Source: Acetobacter sacchari (GTDB lineage: Bacteria > Pseudomonadota > Alphaproteobacteria > Acetobacterales > Acetobacteraceae). From it: a DNA stretch of 64,000 nt. Of this stretch, positions 54,513-64,000 are shown piece by piece; the first letter of the stretch is position 1; every line of letters begins with the position of its first letter. The stretch spans positions 124,001-188,000 of the forward strand of contig NZ_JAFVMF010000006.1 in assembly GCF_017377715.1 (NCBI RefSeq). Reading direction: 5' to 3'. The notes below the pieces were generated by a model. It saw nothing but the letters and a program-made list of their open reading frames with translations. It was not told the origin of the DNA and made no database searches. A program made the translations under genes and the position numbers.

Positions 54513-57433
54513 GCGACGCCGCGACATATGGCGGCGGATCGCGGATTCCGGACCCGTGGCGCGATGCTTCGGGCGCCAGAAAAGGGCCGGAAAACGCTTC
54601 GGGCGGCGGCTCTGGCGGTGGGGCAGGTGAGGGACCGGCGGGCGGCCTCGCCGTAGCCCGCAAGCGCACGCGCCGCGTGTTGCTTGCCGAACGCGCGGCG
54701 CCGTTGCTCGCTCCAGCGGCGACGGTTGCTGGCGGCTATATTCTGGCGGGCCTGCTGCGCGCGCCGCAAAGCCTGCCGGATGGCGCGCATCTGGCGCTGC
54801 TGCTTGGAACGAGCGCGCTGACGGCATGGCTCGCCCGACGCGGGTGGGTGCGTCTGCGCGAACCGACGCTTATCGAGATCGACCGTCGCATCGAGCAGGC
54901 GTCGAATCTTCGCAACCGGCCTTTGGCCAGCCTGACCGATCACTCGTCTGGTCTTGGCTCCAGCGAGTTGTGGCGCGCTTATCAGGAGCGTCTCGTCGCC
55001 TCGCTCGGGCCGTTGCGTTCCGGCTGGCCTCGCCCGGCTTTTACGCGTCGCGATCCATGGATCGCGGGCGGCCTGCTGGTTCCTGCGCTCGCCGTCGTGC
55101 TCGTCATGGCGGGCAGTCATGCTCCGGGACGTCTCGCCGCCGCCTTCGTGCCGGGCTGGGACGACCCGGATACGCCGATGCCGCATGTGGACGCGTGGAT
55201 CACGCCGCCCGGCTTCGCGCTTGCAGCGCCAGTGTTTCTCAATAGCGGCGACGCTCCAGCGCCTGTGCCGCAAGGATCCATAATCACGGCGTCGGTAACC
55301 GGTTTGAACGGGGCGCCGCGCCTTGTTTCGAGTGGCGTCGAGCGGGAGAGCGTGAGGGCGCTCGATCCGAGATCGTGGCGGCTGGACGCGACGCTGGAGC
55401 ACGGCGGCGCGCTGGCGCTCAAGGCGCGTGGACGGGTGATCGCGCGCTGGAACGTCACCGTCACGCCGGATGCAGCGCCTATGGTCGCATGGGGGAAGGA
55501 CCCGGGGGGCGAAAAGGGAAGCCGCCGGACCAGATTGCCTTACGAGGCGCGGCACTCTTACGGCATCGAGACCCTGACGGCCGAGATCCGCCTTGCCCAC
55601 CCGTCGCTTCTGGGCGATTCCCGCGTGCTGCGCGTGCCGATCCCGCTGTCCGGGCATCCCGTGACCGCGAAAGGCGTCATAGCGCCCGACCTGTCTTCTG
55701 ACCCCTGGGCCGGGGAGGAGGTCAAGGCCGTTCTTGTCGCGCGCAGCGTCAGCCATCAACAGGCCCAAAGCCAGTCAGTCACGTTCACTCTGGGATCTCG
55801 GAAATTCCGTTCTCCCGTCGCGCGCGCCGTTCTTGATCTGCGGAAGCGGCTGGCGCTCGGGAAGGAATCCCGGCGTGCGGCGGCGGAGGATCTGGCGGCG
55901 CTGGGCGACACGCCAGGGCCGCTTTCCAGCAATACCGGCATGTTTCTTAACCTGACTGCGATCGCCGCGCGTCTGTCCAATCCAGACGTCACGGATGAAG
56001 ACGCAATAGCCGAATCCGTCGCCCGGATGTGGGATCTGGCGCTGGATATCGAAGACCGGCTGAGGGGCGGCGACGAAGGCGCGCAGGCGTCCATCGAGGT
56101 TCGCGCCGCGCAGGAGGCCGTCGCTCAGCAACTTCGCCACATGCGCGAAGACAATGCGCATGGGCCGGAGGATCAGGCCGAACTCCGTCGCCGGATGGAG
56201 GCGTTGCAACAGGCCATTGCGCACAAGATGCAGGCGCTGACGCAACAGGCGTTGCGCGACAGGACAGCTATTCCGGATTTGCCCGGCCTGACGAAATCCG
56301 GCGACAACGCGTTCAGGCGCCTGATGCAACGCATGCAGGACGACGCGGCGGAAGGCAGGTCCGGCAACGCCATGGACAAGCTGGAACAGCTTGAAGATTC
56401 GATTGAGGGCATGCGCAACGCCACGCCGCAGGACATGGCGGCGCTTGGGCGGCAACTCGCAGCACAGCAGAAGCTGCGGGAGCAGACCGACGGCCTGCGC
56501 GACATCGTGCAGCAGCAGACCAAACTGTTAGATCACGCGCAATCGCGGCTCGACAAGGATCGCCGGGCGGAAGAGCGGAACAACGCCGTACGCGATCAGG
56601 ACGACGACGGCGACACGAATCTCGCCACGATGTCGACGCAGGAGTTGCTACGCAAACTGGGCCTAGCGCCGCCGGGACAGGAGGGTGGCGCACAGCAGCA
56701 ACCGTCCGCCGAAGATCAGAAAAATGCCGGTCAACAGAACGGTGCGCCACCGTCCGGGGCGGATGCCGATCGGCAAGGTCCGGCCGATCATTCCGCGGGG
56801 AGCCAATCCGCGAGCGGGCAGCCACAGGCTGGACAGTCGAGCGACGGGGTGGCAGCGGCGGACGCTCGCGGAACGGAGCGAGCCACGCAACACGCCCTTG
56901 AGCGCGCCACAAGTGAGTTGCAGCAGGAGTTCAAGGACCTGACCGGCAAGGAGCCGCCCGCGTTCGCGAAGGCCCAGAGCGCCATGCGGGACGCTCGTCG
57001 TGCTCTGGCGCAGGGAAATGACGGGGATGCGGCGGGCGCCGAGGAAAAGGCGTTGCAGGCGCTGCAGCAGGGCGGGCGGCAGATGCGAGAGGCTCTGCGC
57101 GGTAACGGCTCTTCCAGCGGCGGAACGCCGAGTTTCCTGCCTGCGCTGAGCGGCGGCGACAACGGCGACCAATCAGGCGAGGGACAGTCTCAGGCGGGAG
57201 ATAGCGGCGCGGAACGTGGCGACGGTTCCGATAACGGGTCGGCGGACAAGGATCCGCTGGGTCGTTCAACCGGGGAAGGCGGCGATAACGCGCCCGGCGA
57301 CACGCACATTCCGGATACCATCTCTCGTGAACGGGCGCATGAGATTGAACAGGAATTGCGGCGCAGGGATTCGGATCGCACGCGACCGCAACAGGAACTG
57401 GATTATCTAGACCGGCTCCTGAAATCGTTCTGA
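54509..57433 (+). CDS. TIGR02302/DUF4175 family membrane protein
   Basis: This 974-residue protein has two or three N-terminal membrane helices (about 55-100 and near 190, PWIAGGLLVPALAVVLVMAG), a beta-rich periplasmic-type region (220-440) and a long helical part with Gln/Asp-rich low complexity from about 590 to 930. It ends RPQQELDYLDRLLKSF, the conserved tail of the family. The function is unknown; a membrane-anchored role in envelope or division processes has been suggested only by context. It is coupled to lysA by a 4-bp overlap. Confidence 0.85.
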   Translation: MSDAATYGGGSRIPDPWRDASGARKGPENASGGGSGGGAGEGPAGGLAVARKRTRRVLLAERAAPLLAPAATVAGGYILAGLLRAPQSLPDGAHLALLLGTSALTAWLARRGWVRLREPTLIEIDRRIEQASNLRNRPLASLTDHSSGLGSSELWRAYQERLVASLGPLRSGWPRPAFTRRDPWIAGGLLVPALAVVLVMAGSHAPGRLAAAFVPGWDDPDTPMPHVDAWITPPGFALAAPVFLNSGDAPAPVPQGSIITASVTGLNGAPRLVSSGVERESVRALDPRSWRLDATLEHGGALALKARGRVIARWNVTVTPDAAPMVAWGKDPGGEKGSRRTRLPYEARHSYGIETLTAEIRLAHPSLLGDSRVLRVPIPLSGHPVTAKGVIAPDLSSDPWAGEEVKAVLVARSVSHQQAQSQSVTFTLGSRKFRSPVARAVLDLRKRLALGKESRRAAAEDLAALGDTPGPLSSNTGMFLNLTAIAARLSNPDVTDEDAIAESVARMWDLALDIEDRLRGGDEGAQASIEVRAAQEAVAQQLRHMREDNAHGPEDQAELRRRMEALQQAIAHKMQALTQQALRDRTAIPDLPGLTKSGDNAFRRLMQRMQDDAAEGRSGNAMDKLEQLEDSIEGMRNATPQDMAALGRQLAAQQKLREQTDGLRDIVQQQTKLLDHAQSRLDKDRRAEERNNAVRDQDDDGDTNLATMSTQELLRKLGLAPPGQEGGAQQQPSAEDQKNAGQQNGAPPSGADADRQGPADHSAGSQSASGQPQAGQSSDGVAAADARGTERATQHALERATSELQQEFKDLTGKEPPAFAKAQSAMRDARRALAQGNDGDAAGAEEKALQALQQGGRQMREALRGNGSSSGGTPSFLPALSGGDNGDQSGEGQSQAGDSGAERGDGSDNGSADKDPLGRSTGEGGDNAPGDTHIPDTISRERAHEIEQELRRRDSDRTRPQQELDYLDRLLKSF

Positions 57434-57446
57434 GAACGCGGCGCCG

Positions 57447-58082
57447 TCAGGCGACGAGCAGCGCCGCGTCGCCGGAGCAACCCGCTTCGGCATGTTCCGG
57501 CTGAAGCAACCGCCGCAGGGCAGCAGGATACAGGCGATGCTCCTGTTCGAGCACTCGTGCGGCGAGCATGTCCGGCGTGTCGCCCGGCAGGACCGGAACC
57601 GCCGCCTGCGCGATGATCGGCCCCTCGTCCATTCCGGCGGTCACATGATGCACCGTGCAGCCATGGACCCGCACGCCAGCCTCAAGCGCACGCTCATGCG
57701 TGTGCGTTCCGGGAAACAGCGGCAGCAGGCTTGGATGGATGTTGATCATGCGCCCGGCCCAGGCGTCCGTCATGAAGGGCGTCAGCAATCGCATATACCC
57801 GGCGAGACAAACGAACTTCACGCCCGCTTCGCGCAGGGCGGCGTCAATGACGCGCTCATGCGCCTCCCGATTTCGGCCGAAATCCCGGTGCGGAACGGCG
57901 CGAGTTGCCAATCCAGCATCCGCCGCGGTCCGCAGGCCCGGCGCGTCGGGATCATTGCTCAGCACCAGCGAGACGGACGCCGGAAATTCCGGATCTGCAC
58001 AGGCGGCGATCAGGGAGCGCATGTTGCTGCCCCGACCGCTGATCAGGATGCCTATTGGCGTTTTCTCGGCAGGCGTCGTCAT
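57447..58082 (-). CDS. purN: Phosphoribosylglycinamide formyltransferase PurN
   Basis: PurN transfers formyl from 10-formyltetrahydrofolate to GAR, the third step of purine synthesis. From ATG 58082 the protein has 211 residues: IGILISGRGSNMRSL is the phosphate-binding loop, NIHPSLLPLFPGTHTHERAL contains the catalytic His, and VTAGMDEGPIIAQ the folate site with the catalytic Asp. The longer open frame to 58166 lies within purM. It lies 10 bp after purM. Confidence 0.95.
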   Translation of the reverse strand: MTTPAEKTPIGILISGRGSNMRSLIAACADPEFPASVSLVLSNDPDAPGLRTAADAGLATRAVPHRDFGRNREAHERVIDAALREAGVKFVCLAGYMRLLTPFMTDAWAGRMINIHPSLLPLFPGTHTHERALEAGVRVHGCTVHHVTAGMDEGPIIAQAAVPVLPGDTPDMLAARVLEQEHRLYPAALRRLLQPEHAEAGCSGDAALLVA

Positions 58083-58092
58083 CGTGGCGGGC

Positions 58093-59163
58093 TCACTTGC
58101 CGTCGAAGCGCGGCGTAGAGAGGAACCGCAAGCTCGGCGTGGCGCCTGATTCGGTAGCCTCCACATGGCCCAACGGCACGCCGGTTTCGCCCATTTCGGC
58201 GAGACGCTTCATCACAAGATCCGGATCGCGGGTGATCAGAACCATGCCGACGCCACAGTTGAACACGCGAAGCATTTCTTCATCCGACACGCCTCCGGCG
58301 GCCGCCAGCCACTGGAATACAGGTAGCGGAGTCCAGGCGTGTTCGATGACTGCCCCGGTCCCTCCAGGAAGGACGCGAGGCAGGTTGCCCGGCAGGCCGC
58401 CGCCGGTGATGTGAGCCGCGCCCGTCAGCAGCCCTTCCCGGTGCAGGGTCAGCACTGTCGAAACGTAAAGGCGCGTCGGCGTCATCATTGCTTCGCCGAG
58501 AGACGAACCGGGGGCGAACGGCGCCGGGTCTGAAAGGGTAAGGCCTGCGGCTTCGATCACGCGGCGAACCAGCGAAAAGCCATTTGAATGAACGCCGCTG
58601 GCGGTCAGGCCGATCAGGCTGTCGCCCGGACGGATGGCGCCCGGCAGCAAATTTTCACGTTCGGCCGCGCCAACGGAGAACCCGGCCAGATCGTAGTGGC
58701 CGGGGGCGTACATGCCGGGCATTTCCGCCGTTTCGCCGCCCACAAGGGCGCAGCCGGACTGACGGCATCCCTCGGCGATGCCTTTCACCACCTTGGCGGC
58801 GTCTTCGACGGCGAGACGCCCTGTGGCGAAGTAGTCGAGAAAGAACAGCGGTTCGGCGCCCTGAACCACCAGATCGTTCACGCACATGGCGACCAGGTCG
58901 ATTCCAACTGTCTCATGGAGGCCCGAATCTATGGCGAGGTTCAGCTTCGTCCCAACGCCGTCGGTGCAGGAGACGAGAATCGGGTCCTTAAACCCGGCGG
59001 CCTTCAGATCGAAAAGCGCGCCGAAACCGCCAAGTCCGCCCATGACGCCTGATCGGGTCGTGGCGCGCGCTGCTGGCTTGATCGCCTCGACCAGCGCGTC
59101 TCCAGCCTCGATATCCACCCCGGCTTCACGGTAGGTAAGGCCTTTCGCGGAGGATTGGGTCAT
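58093..59163 (-). CDS. purM: Phosphoribosylformylglycinamidine cyclo-ligase PurM
   Basis: PurM makes aminoimidazole ribonucleotide from FGAM with ATP. At 356 residues it has [20 protein letters not shown] at the N-terminus, [39 protein letters not shown] and THITGGG-type [11 protein letters not shown], all family motifs. It is the first gene of the purMN operon, divergent from hdaA. No purine riboswitch-like sequence was seen in the short spacer. Confidence 0.96.
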   Translation of the reverse strand: MTQSSAKGLTYREAGVDIEAGDALVEAIKPAARATTRSGVMGGLGGFGALFDLKAAGFKDPILVSCTDGVGTKLNLAIDSGLHETVGIDLVAMCVNDLVVQGAEPLFFLDYFATGRLAVEDAAKVVKGIAEGCRQSGCALVGGETAEMPGMYAPGHYDLAGFSVGAAERENLLPGAIRPGDSLIGLTASGVHSNGFSLVRRVIEAAGLTLSDPAPFAPGSSLGEAMMTPTRLYVSTVLTLHREGLLTGAAHITGGGLPGNLPRVLPGGTGAVIEHAWTPLPVFQWLAAAGGVSDEEMLRVFNCGVGMVLITRDPDLVMKRLAEMGETGVPLGHVEATESGATPSLRFLSTPRFDGK

Positions 59164-59271
59164 CTTGGTCTCGTCTCGCAGTAAAGGTGAGAGGGCGGGC
59201 GCCGCTGCTGGTCGTCATACGGCCATTGGCCGCGAGCCCGTCCGGTAATATGTGAAAGCGACGGACGCGTC

Positions 59272-60141
59272 ATGTCCTTGGCGCGCGGGAGTTCCTTTAA
59301 GGCAGGCGAAGCGGCGCGCATAGCAGTGACGGACCGGGTTTGCGATACGAAATGCGCCTATGCGCCCGAAAAATCTTCGGGCACGGAGGAACGCGTAGCT
59401 GTTCAGGGGACGCTCGCGCTGCCTTTGTCGCCGTCGTCTTCCAGTCGCAGCCAGATAGCGCTGCCTTTCTCTCATCAGCCAGTGCTCGACGAAGCCGGCT
59501 TTGTGCCGGCCCGTTCCAACGCCGCCGCCCGTGCATGGCTCTTTGGTCAGCGAACGATCGAAGGCTGGCCGGATCGGCGGTTGCTTTTGTGGGGGGGGCC
59601 GGGGCGCGGGAAGACGCATCTCCTGCGCGTATGGGCGGCGCGTCGTGAGGCAAAGGTGATCGAGGCCCGCGCACTGGATGCTGAAGTGGTCAAAAACCTC
59701 GCGGCCGGAGATGGTCCCGGCGCTTTGGCCATTGACGACCTCTCTGACGACGTCCTGGACGAGGTCGCGTTGCTGCAGGCGCTGAATCTGGCGCGCGAAC
59801 TCGGCGCGCCCGTGCTGATGACCGCGCGTCAGGCGCCCGCGCGCTGGCGGTTGACCGTGCCCGACCTGCAAAGCCGTGTACGTGCGACGATGGCCGTCAG
59901 CCTTGGCCCGGCCGAAGACGTGTTGCTGCGCCGCCTGATGCTGCGGTTGCTCGCGGAACGCCAGCTTGTTGTCGCGGCGTCAGTTGTAGAGTGGATGTTG
60001 CCGCGTCTGCCTCGCGAAGCGCGCGCGGTACAGTTGGCGGTGCAGCGGATTGACGCGGCGTCGCTCAGCACGGGCGCGGCTTTCGACCGCGCGGCAGCGT
60101 CCGCGTTGATTGAAGAATTGCTGGAGAACTACAGCGGGTAG
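59272..60141 (+). CDS. hdaA: DnaA-related AAA+ protein HdaA (Hda homologue)
   Basis: Hda proteins stimulate hydrolysis of DnaA-ATP together with the sliding clamp, limiting re-initiation. Residues 61-66 (QIALPF) form the clamp-binding motif, GGPGRGKTH (108-116) the Walker A, ALAIDDLSDD the Walker B, and the C-terminal part matches the AAA+ lid domain without the DNA-binding helix. The first 45 residues look non-conserved, so a shorter start is possible (GTG at 59326). The purMN-hdaA-ppk order is typical of alphaproteobacteria. Confidence 0.88.
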   Translation: MSLARGSSFKAGEAARIAVTDRVCDTKCAYAPEKSSGTEERVAVQGTLALPLSPSSSSRSQIALPFSHQPVLDEAGFVPARSNAAARAWLFGQRTIEGWPDRRLLLWGGPGRGKTHLLRVWAARREAKVIEARALDAEVVKNLAAGDGPGALAIDDLSDDVLDEVALLQALNLARELGAPVLMTARQAPARWRLTVPDLQSRVRATMAVSLGPAEDVLLRRLMLRLLAERQLVVAASVVEWMLPRLPREARAVQLAVQRIDAASLSTGAAFDRAAASALIEELLENYSG

Positions 60142-60389
60142 CTAGTTAATCTTACTTCTTTGATTTATCTCTTAATTGCATGATATTTAAGAAAAAATAA
60201 ATTAGACCTTCAAGGTAGATTTTTTATAAAACCGTTGTAATACCCTGTTTTTAAATAAAATAATTACAAACTCATAGACGTTGCACATAACATCCATTGA
60301 CGCCCATGGAGGCCGTGACGTCGCCATTGCTGGCGTCTTTTGTCCCCGAAATATCTCCCCTTGAATTTGTCATATGACAGAGCACAGGC
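60142..60389. other. AT-rich gap with terminator-like hairpin before ppk
   Basis: The first 160 bp are strongly AT-rich. A hairpin CGCCA/TGGCG (60322-60326 and 60331-60335) followed by TCTTTT may terminate transcription from hdaA. TTGACG at 60297 is a -35-like element, but no matching -10 was assigned. Confidence 0.4.
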
Positions 60390-62918
60390 GTGCGCCTACG
60401 CTGGTCAATTGATGTGACGACGAGTGATCGTCGCAGAGGTATGGGGAGTTCTATTTTGACTGGACGGCGGAAACCGAATTCTAACGCAACGACGCACGGT
60501 GGAAACGTTCACGAAAATTCAGAAGGCAAAGTCGCCGCCGGAGGGGCGCGTGGCGCCTCCGTCCTGTCCGGATCACGGTCGGCGCCTGCGAAAGCCGCGA
60601 CTGCAGGAGCGACGGATTCGAAGCGCCCGAGCGCACGATCAGCAACGATGAAATCGACGAGTGACGCGTCGGCGACCGGGAAAGCCAAACCTCCCGCGCG
60701 TAAATCCGCGAAAACGCTCCAAACGGGAAAAATTTCAACCCGCGCCCGCCCGCCCGCTCTGATGCATGAAGCCATCGAAAAGAACTCTCCGGATCGTTTC
60801 ATCAACCGTGAGCTCTCTTGGTTGGCCTTCAATCAGCGCGTCGTCGAAGAAGCCGAGAATCCCCGTAACCCGCTGCTTGAACGTCTGCGCTTTCTCTCAA
60901 TCAGCGCGAACAATCTCGACGAATTTTATTCGGTTCGCGTGGCGGGTCTGGTCGGACAGGTGCGCGAGGGTCTTGTCTCCCTGTCTCCCGATGGCCTGAC
61001 GCCAGCGTTGCAACTCGCGGCCGTGCGGGAGCAGTCGGCGCGGCTGTTGCGTAACCAGCAGCGCATCTGGGTCGATGTCCGCCAGCAACTTGTGGGCGCG
61101 GGGGTCACTCTCTGCGCGCTCGACGATCTGGATGAGGCGGACAGAGCGTGGTTGAGCGCGTGCTTCATGGACCGCGTGTTTCCGGTGCTCACACCTCTCG
61201 CAGTCGATCCCGCGCATCCGCTTCCCTTCATTCCCAACATGGGGCTGGCGCTCGGCTTGCGACTGGTTTCGGCGGACACCGGTGCGTTCGTTATGAACGG
61301 GCTGATTCTGCTGCCGGCGCAGATAGAACGATTCCTCCGCCTGCCGTCACCGCCCGGCAAGCCGCCGCAGGTACGCTTCGTGTTGCTCGAAGACCTGATC
61401 ACGATGTGCATCGACCGGCTGTATCCGGGCCTTTCCATCGGCGAGAGCGGAATGATGCGTGTCATCCGCGACACGGACGTCGAGTTCGAGGATGAGGCCG
61501 AGGACCTCGTGCGCTCCTATGAGACAGCCCTGAAGCGGCGCCGTCGTGGTGTTGTGATCCATCTCGACATGGAGGAGCGCGTTCCCCCCGAACTCGCCGA
61601 TGCGATCGTCGATGAACTCGACCTGCCAGCAGAGGAAGTCTCGATCCATTCCGGCATGATTGGCGTCGTCGATCTCAAGCAGATGATCGTCGACGACCGG
61701 CCTGATCTGCTGTTTGCGCCCTATACGCCGCGTTTCCCGGAGCGGATCGTCGATTTCGGCGGAGACTGTTTCGCCGCGATCCGCGCGAAGGACCTGATCG
61801 TTCACCACCCGTTCGAAAGCTTCGACGTTGTGGTGCAATTCCTGCGACAGGCCGCCCTCGACCCGAACGTGATCGCCATCAAGCAGACGCTCTACCGGAC
61901 GTCGCGCGACAGTCCGATCGTCAAGGCGCTGATCGAGGCCGCCGAGGCGGGTAAATCCGTGACTGCGATGGTCGAGCTGCGCGCCCGTTTCGACGAGGAA
62001 GCGAATATCCGCCTATCGCGCGCGCTGGAGGCGGCAGGCGCGCAGGTAGTCTTCGGATTCCCGGACCTGAAAACCCATGCGAAGCTCAGCCTCGTCGTGC
62101 GGCGGGAAGGAAGCGTCGTCCGGTCATACGCGCATTTCGGCACGGGTAATTATCATCCCATCACCGCGCGTGTTTACACCGACCTGTCTTTCTTCACCTG
62201 TAACCCCGAACTGGCGCGGGATTCGGCGCGGCTGTTCAACTACGTCACAGGTTACGCGATGCCCGCGCGGATGGAGGCCATCGCGTTCTCGCCGCTGACG
62301 TGCCGCTCAACGCTGGTGGCGTTGATCGACGCTGAAATCGAGCATGTGCGGGCGGGACGGCCAGGAAACATCTGGCTAAAAATGAACGCGCTCGTCGATC
62401 CGCGTCTGATCGACAAGCTTTACGAGGCGTCGTGCGCCGGAGTGAAGGTCATGGCGGTCGTGCGGGGCATATGTTGCCTGCGACCGGGCGTGCCGGGACT
62501 TTCCGAGAACATCCACGTCAAGTCGATCGTCGGTCGTTTTCTTGAGCATGCGCGCATCTACGCGTTCGGGGACGGGCGGAGGATGCCGTCGCGGTCAGCG
62601 AAGGTCTATATCTCCTCGGCAGACTGGATGACCCGCAACATGGACTGGCGCGTGGAAAGTCTGGTGCCGATCACCAACGCCACCGTGCATGCGCAGGTGC
62701 TGGACCAGATCATGATCACCGATCTGAAGGACAACCTTCACTCGTGGATTCTGGAGAAAACCGGCCAATGGCGACGTCTCGAACCGGGAGGAAAGCCGTT
62801 CTCCGCCCATGAGTGGTTCATGACTCATCCGTCGCTGTCCGGGCGCGGATCCGCCGCGTCCGAAGTGGCCATCCGCGCGCCCGCTCCGCATCCGCGAGAT
62901 CGCCTTCTGGATGACTGA
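60390..62918 (+). CDS. ppk: Polyphosphate kinase 1
   Basis: PPK1 reversibly makes inorganic polyphosphate from ATP. The catalytic core begins [20 protein letters not shown] (about residue 130) and contains [20 protein letters not shown] and [20 protein letters not shown] with the conserved His582 (long numbering) and PLD-like C-terminal domains. It is preceded by about 130 residues rich in Ala, Lys, Ser and Thr, probably disordered. The start is uncertain: GTG 60390 (used here), ATG 60441 or later Mets. The 842 residues exceed the usual 690-730 because of this tail. Confidence 0.93.
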   Translation: MRLRWSIDVTTSDRRRGMGSSILTGRRKPNSNATTHGGNVHENSEGKVAAGGARGASVLSGSRSAPAKAATAGATDSKRPSARSATMKSTSDASATGKAKPPARKSAKTLQTGKISTRARPPALMHEAIEKNSPDRFINRELSWLAFNQRVVEEAENPRNPLLERLRFLSISANNLDEFYSVRVAGLVGQVREGLVSLSPDGLTPALQLAAVREQSARLLRNQQRIWVDVRQQLVGAGVTLCALDDLDEADRAWLSACFMDRVFPVLTPLAVDPAHPLPFIPNMGLALGLRLVSADTGAFVMNGLILLPAQIERFLRLPSPPGKPPQVRFVLLEDLITMCIDRLYPGLSIGESGMMRVIRDTDVEFEDEAEDLVRSYETALKRRRRGVVIHLDMEERVPPELADAIVDELDLPAEEVSIHSGMIGVVDLKQMIVDDRPDLLFAPYTPRFPERIVDFGGDCFAAIRAKDLIVHHPFESFDVVVQFLRQAALDPNVIAIKQTLYRTSRDSPIVKALIEAAEAGKSVTAMVELRARFDEEANIRLSRALEAAGAQVVFGFPDLKTHAKLSLVVRREGSVVRSYAHFGTGNYHPITARVYTDLSFFTCNPELARDSARLFNYVTGYAMPARMEAIAFSPLTCRSTLVALIDAEIEHVRAGRPGNIWLKMNALVDPRLIDKLYEASCAGVKVMAVVRGICCLRPGVPGLSENIHVKSIVGRFLEHARIYAFGDGRRMPSRSAKVYISSADWMTRNMDWRVESLVPITNATVHAQVLDQIMITDLKDNLHSWILEKTGQWRRLEPGGKPFSAHEWFMTHPSLSGRGSAASEVAIRAPAPHPRDRLLDD

Positions 62919-63229
62919 TGTCGCGTATGCCGGATGGCGCGGCGCGTGGTCGCTTCTGGCGACGAGACCTGTTCAGAGTGGACTCATCTGAACAGGCGGG
63001 CGGCCTAGTGAAACAATAAGATACACTATTCTCGCCTTCCCGAAATTCGGCGAAAACGCCCCCGCCGATAATGGCGAAGAGTTCAATCGATTCGGAACTG
63101 GTCGCGTCCAACGCTTCACGTATCCGCGCCACGCATTACGCTTCGCGCATGGATACATTACTGTGCGGGTCAGAGACTCGCATTCGGCGGGTCGGGAATG
63201 CGAAGTAAGCTCGCGGCAGGGAGTGCAGG
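62919..63229. other. Gap between ppk and the epimerase-like gene; no gene recognised
   Basis: No frame in these 311 bp is convincing. A minus-strand frame of about 100 codons (63132-62818) overlaps the ppk end, with no recognisable family or ribosome site. No terminator with a T run was found. Confidence 0.4.
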
Positions 63230-64000
63230 ATGACCGACATCAGCCACCGGTTTGGCGACGAATCCTGTCAGGCGATGGTAAACGCTGCGGGGGCGGAGCT
63301 TTCTGCGTTGGTCTTCGATGGCGATCTCGACGCGCTGTGGAACGCAGGCCCCGAATGGCGTCGTCACTCGCCCGTTCTCTTTCCTATCGTTGGTCGGTTA
63401 GCGGACGACCAGGCTCCGATCGACGGAAAAACCTACCGCATGACGCAGCACGGCTTCGCCCGTGATCGCGTGTTCGAATGGATCGAGCGCACGCCGGCTG
63501 GCTGCGTGCTTGAACTTCGCGCCGATGATGAAACGCAGGCCATTTTTCCGTTCGCGTTCGTCCTGCGCATCGCCTATCGCGTGTCGGCAGGACAATTGAT
63601 CGCCACCTATACGATCACGAACCCTGACGAACGCAAGGCGCTTCCGGCGTCTCTCGGCGTGCATCCCGCGTTCAACTGGCCGCTTCGCCCCGGCGAGGCG
63701 CGGGAAGATTACGAAATCATCTTCGAGCAGCCGGAAAACGAGCCGATTCGCCGTGTCGCGGGCGGTTTGCTTCTGGATGAGACATTTCCGTCGCCGGTTG
63801 ATGGGCGGGTTCTCAAGCTCTCCGATTCCCTGTTCGTCGAAGACGCAGTGATTTTCGATTCCGTGGACTCGCGCTCCGTATGGTTTGGGCGCCCCGGCGC
63901 AAAGGGTCTTCGCGTGAAATGGGCGGGATTTGACGAACTCGGCGTATGGAGCAAGGAAGGCGCGCCGTTCCTTTGCATCGAGCCTTGGCGTGGCCATGCT
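63230..64000 (+). CDS. Aldose 1-epimerase family protein, cut by the right window edge
   Basis: At least 257 codons are visible from ATG 63230 (GGGAG upstream). SPVLFPIVGRLADDQAPIDG, MTQHGFARDRVFEW and SLGVHPAFNWPL match the LACX/YeaD-like branch of the galactose-mutarotase fold, where the two His residues act in catalysis. Members interconvert aldose anomers or sugar phosphates. The reading frame is intact to the window end. Confidence 0.85.
   Translation, partial: MTDISHRFGDESCQAMVNAAGAELSALVFDGDLDALWNAGPEWRRHSPVLFPIVGRLADDQAPIDGKTYRMTQHGFARDRVFEWIERTPAGCVLELRADDETQAIFPFAFVLRIAYRVSAGQLIATYTITNPDERKALPASLGVHPAFNWPLRPGEAREDYEIIFEQPENEPIRRVAGGLLLDETFPSPVDGRVLKLSDSLFVEDAVIFDSVDSRSVWFGRPGAKGLRVKWAGFDELGVWSKEGAPFLCIEPWRGHA

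Noticed and set aside
53058..54827. Minus-strand open frame of 589 codons
   Set aside because: It is antisense to lysA, which has all family motifs; the translated product is Arg/His-rich without recognisable domains, as expected of a shadow frame in GC-rich DNA.
54356..55768. Minus-strand open frame of 470 codons
   Set aside because: Antisense to the lysA end and the TIGR02302 gene; Arg/Gln-rich low-information product.
62818..63132. Minus-strand frame of 104 codons after ppk
   Set aside because: Overlaps the ppk C-terminus; composition partly protein-like but no family or start signal.
1..64000. CRISPR arrays, rRNA genes, replication origin
   Set aside because: No regularly spaced repeats, no rRNA sequence and no DnaA-box cluster were seen, despite the presence of hdaA.

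Overview
The window looks like chromosomal DNA of an alphaproteobacterium, most likely a member of the Acetobacteraceae (acetic acid bacteria and relatives). The sequence is GC-rich apart from a few AT-rich islands. Gene orders such as lptF-lptG-lptD-surA-rsmA, lysA followed by a TIGR02302-type membrane protein, and purN/purM beside hdaA and ppk are typical of the class. The Hint_2-domain protein, the IS5-family remnants and the gum/acetan-like polysaccharide genes suggest the family. This assignment is inference; there is no rRNA in the window.

Layout. 1-2.4 kb: an AT-rich GT2 glycosyltransferase cut by the window edge, then two different decayed IS5-family transposases. 2.4-9.9 kb: an outer-membrane biogenesis block on the minus strand (lptF, lptG, lptD, surA, rsmA) and tRNA-Ser. 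9.9-12 kb: mobile-element debris, namely a frameshifted tyrosine recombinase, a tail-fibre-like gene with an internal stop and two small phage genes, followed by an AT-rich gap. 12-13.9 kb: a Hint-domain protein. 14-26 kb: an exopolysaccharide locus built from two divergent operons (phosphoglycosyltransferase, Wzc-like tyrosine kinase, glycosyltransferases; outer-membrane barrel, Wza/GumB-like exporter, glycosyltransferase, polymerase-like protein, PAP2 phosphatase). 26-42.4 kb: housekeeping genes (M32 carboxypeptidase, TPR/glycosyltransferase-like protein, SDR, shikimate-dehydrogenase-like protein, mazG, amino-acid permease, argC, serC, lipB, galU, phosphohexomutase, moaA) with two tRNA-Leu genes. 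42.4-50.9 kb: a purine (urate) catabolic cluster. 50.9-52.9 kb: three tandem immunity-like paralogues. 53-64 kb: lysA, TIGR02302, purN/purM, hdaA, ppk and a truncated aldose-1-epimerase-like gene.

How the parts work together. galU and the hexomutase can supply UDP-glucose or mannose-phosphate precursors for the polysaccharide locus. In the purine cluster uraH and uraD make allantoin from 5-hydroxyisourate, puuE opens allantoin, pucG makes oxalurate, and the hpxX/hpxY/hpxW-like proteins take oxalurate to oxamate and oxalate. The first gene of the cluster is a flavoprotein monooxygenase that fits the missing urate-oxidising step. It is preceded by a leader with stacked hairpins and a mutually exclusive alternative pairing, the best candidate here for an undescribed regulatory RNA. 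The three immunity-like genes, each preceded by a copy of the same short tail sequence, are the other accessory locus of most interest.
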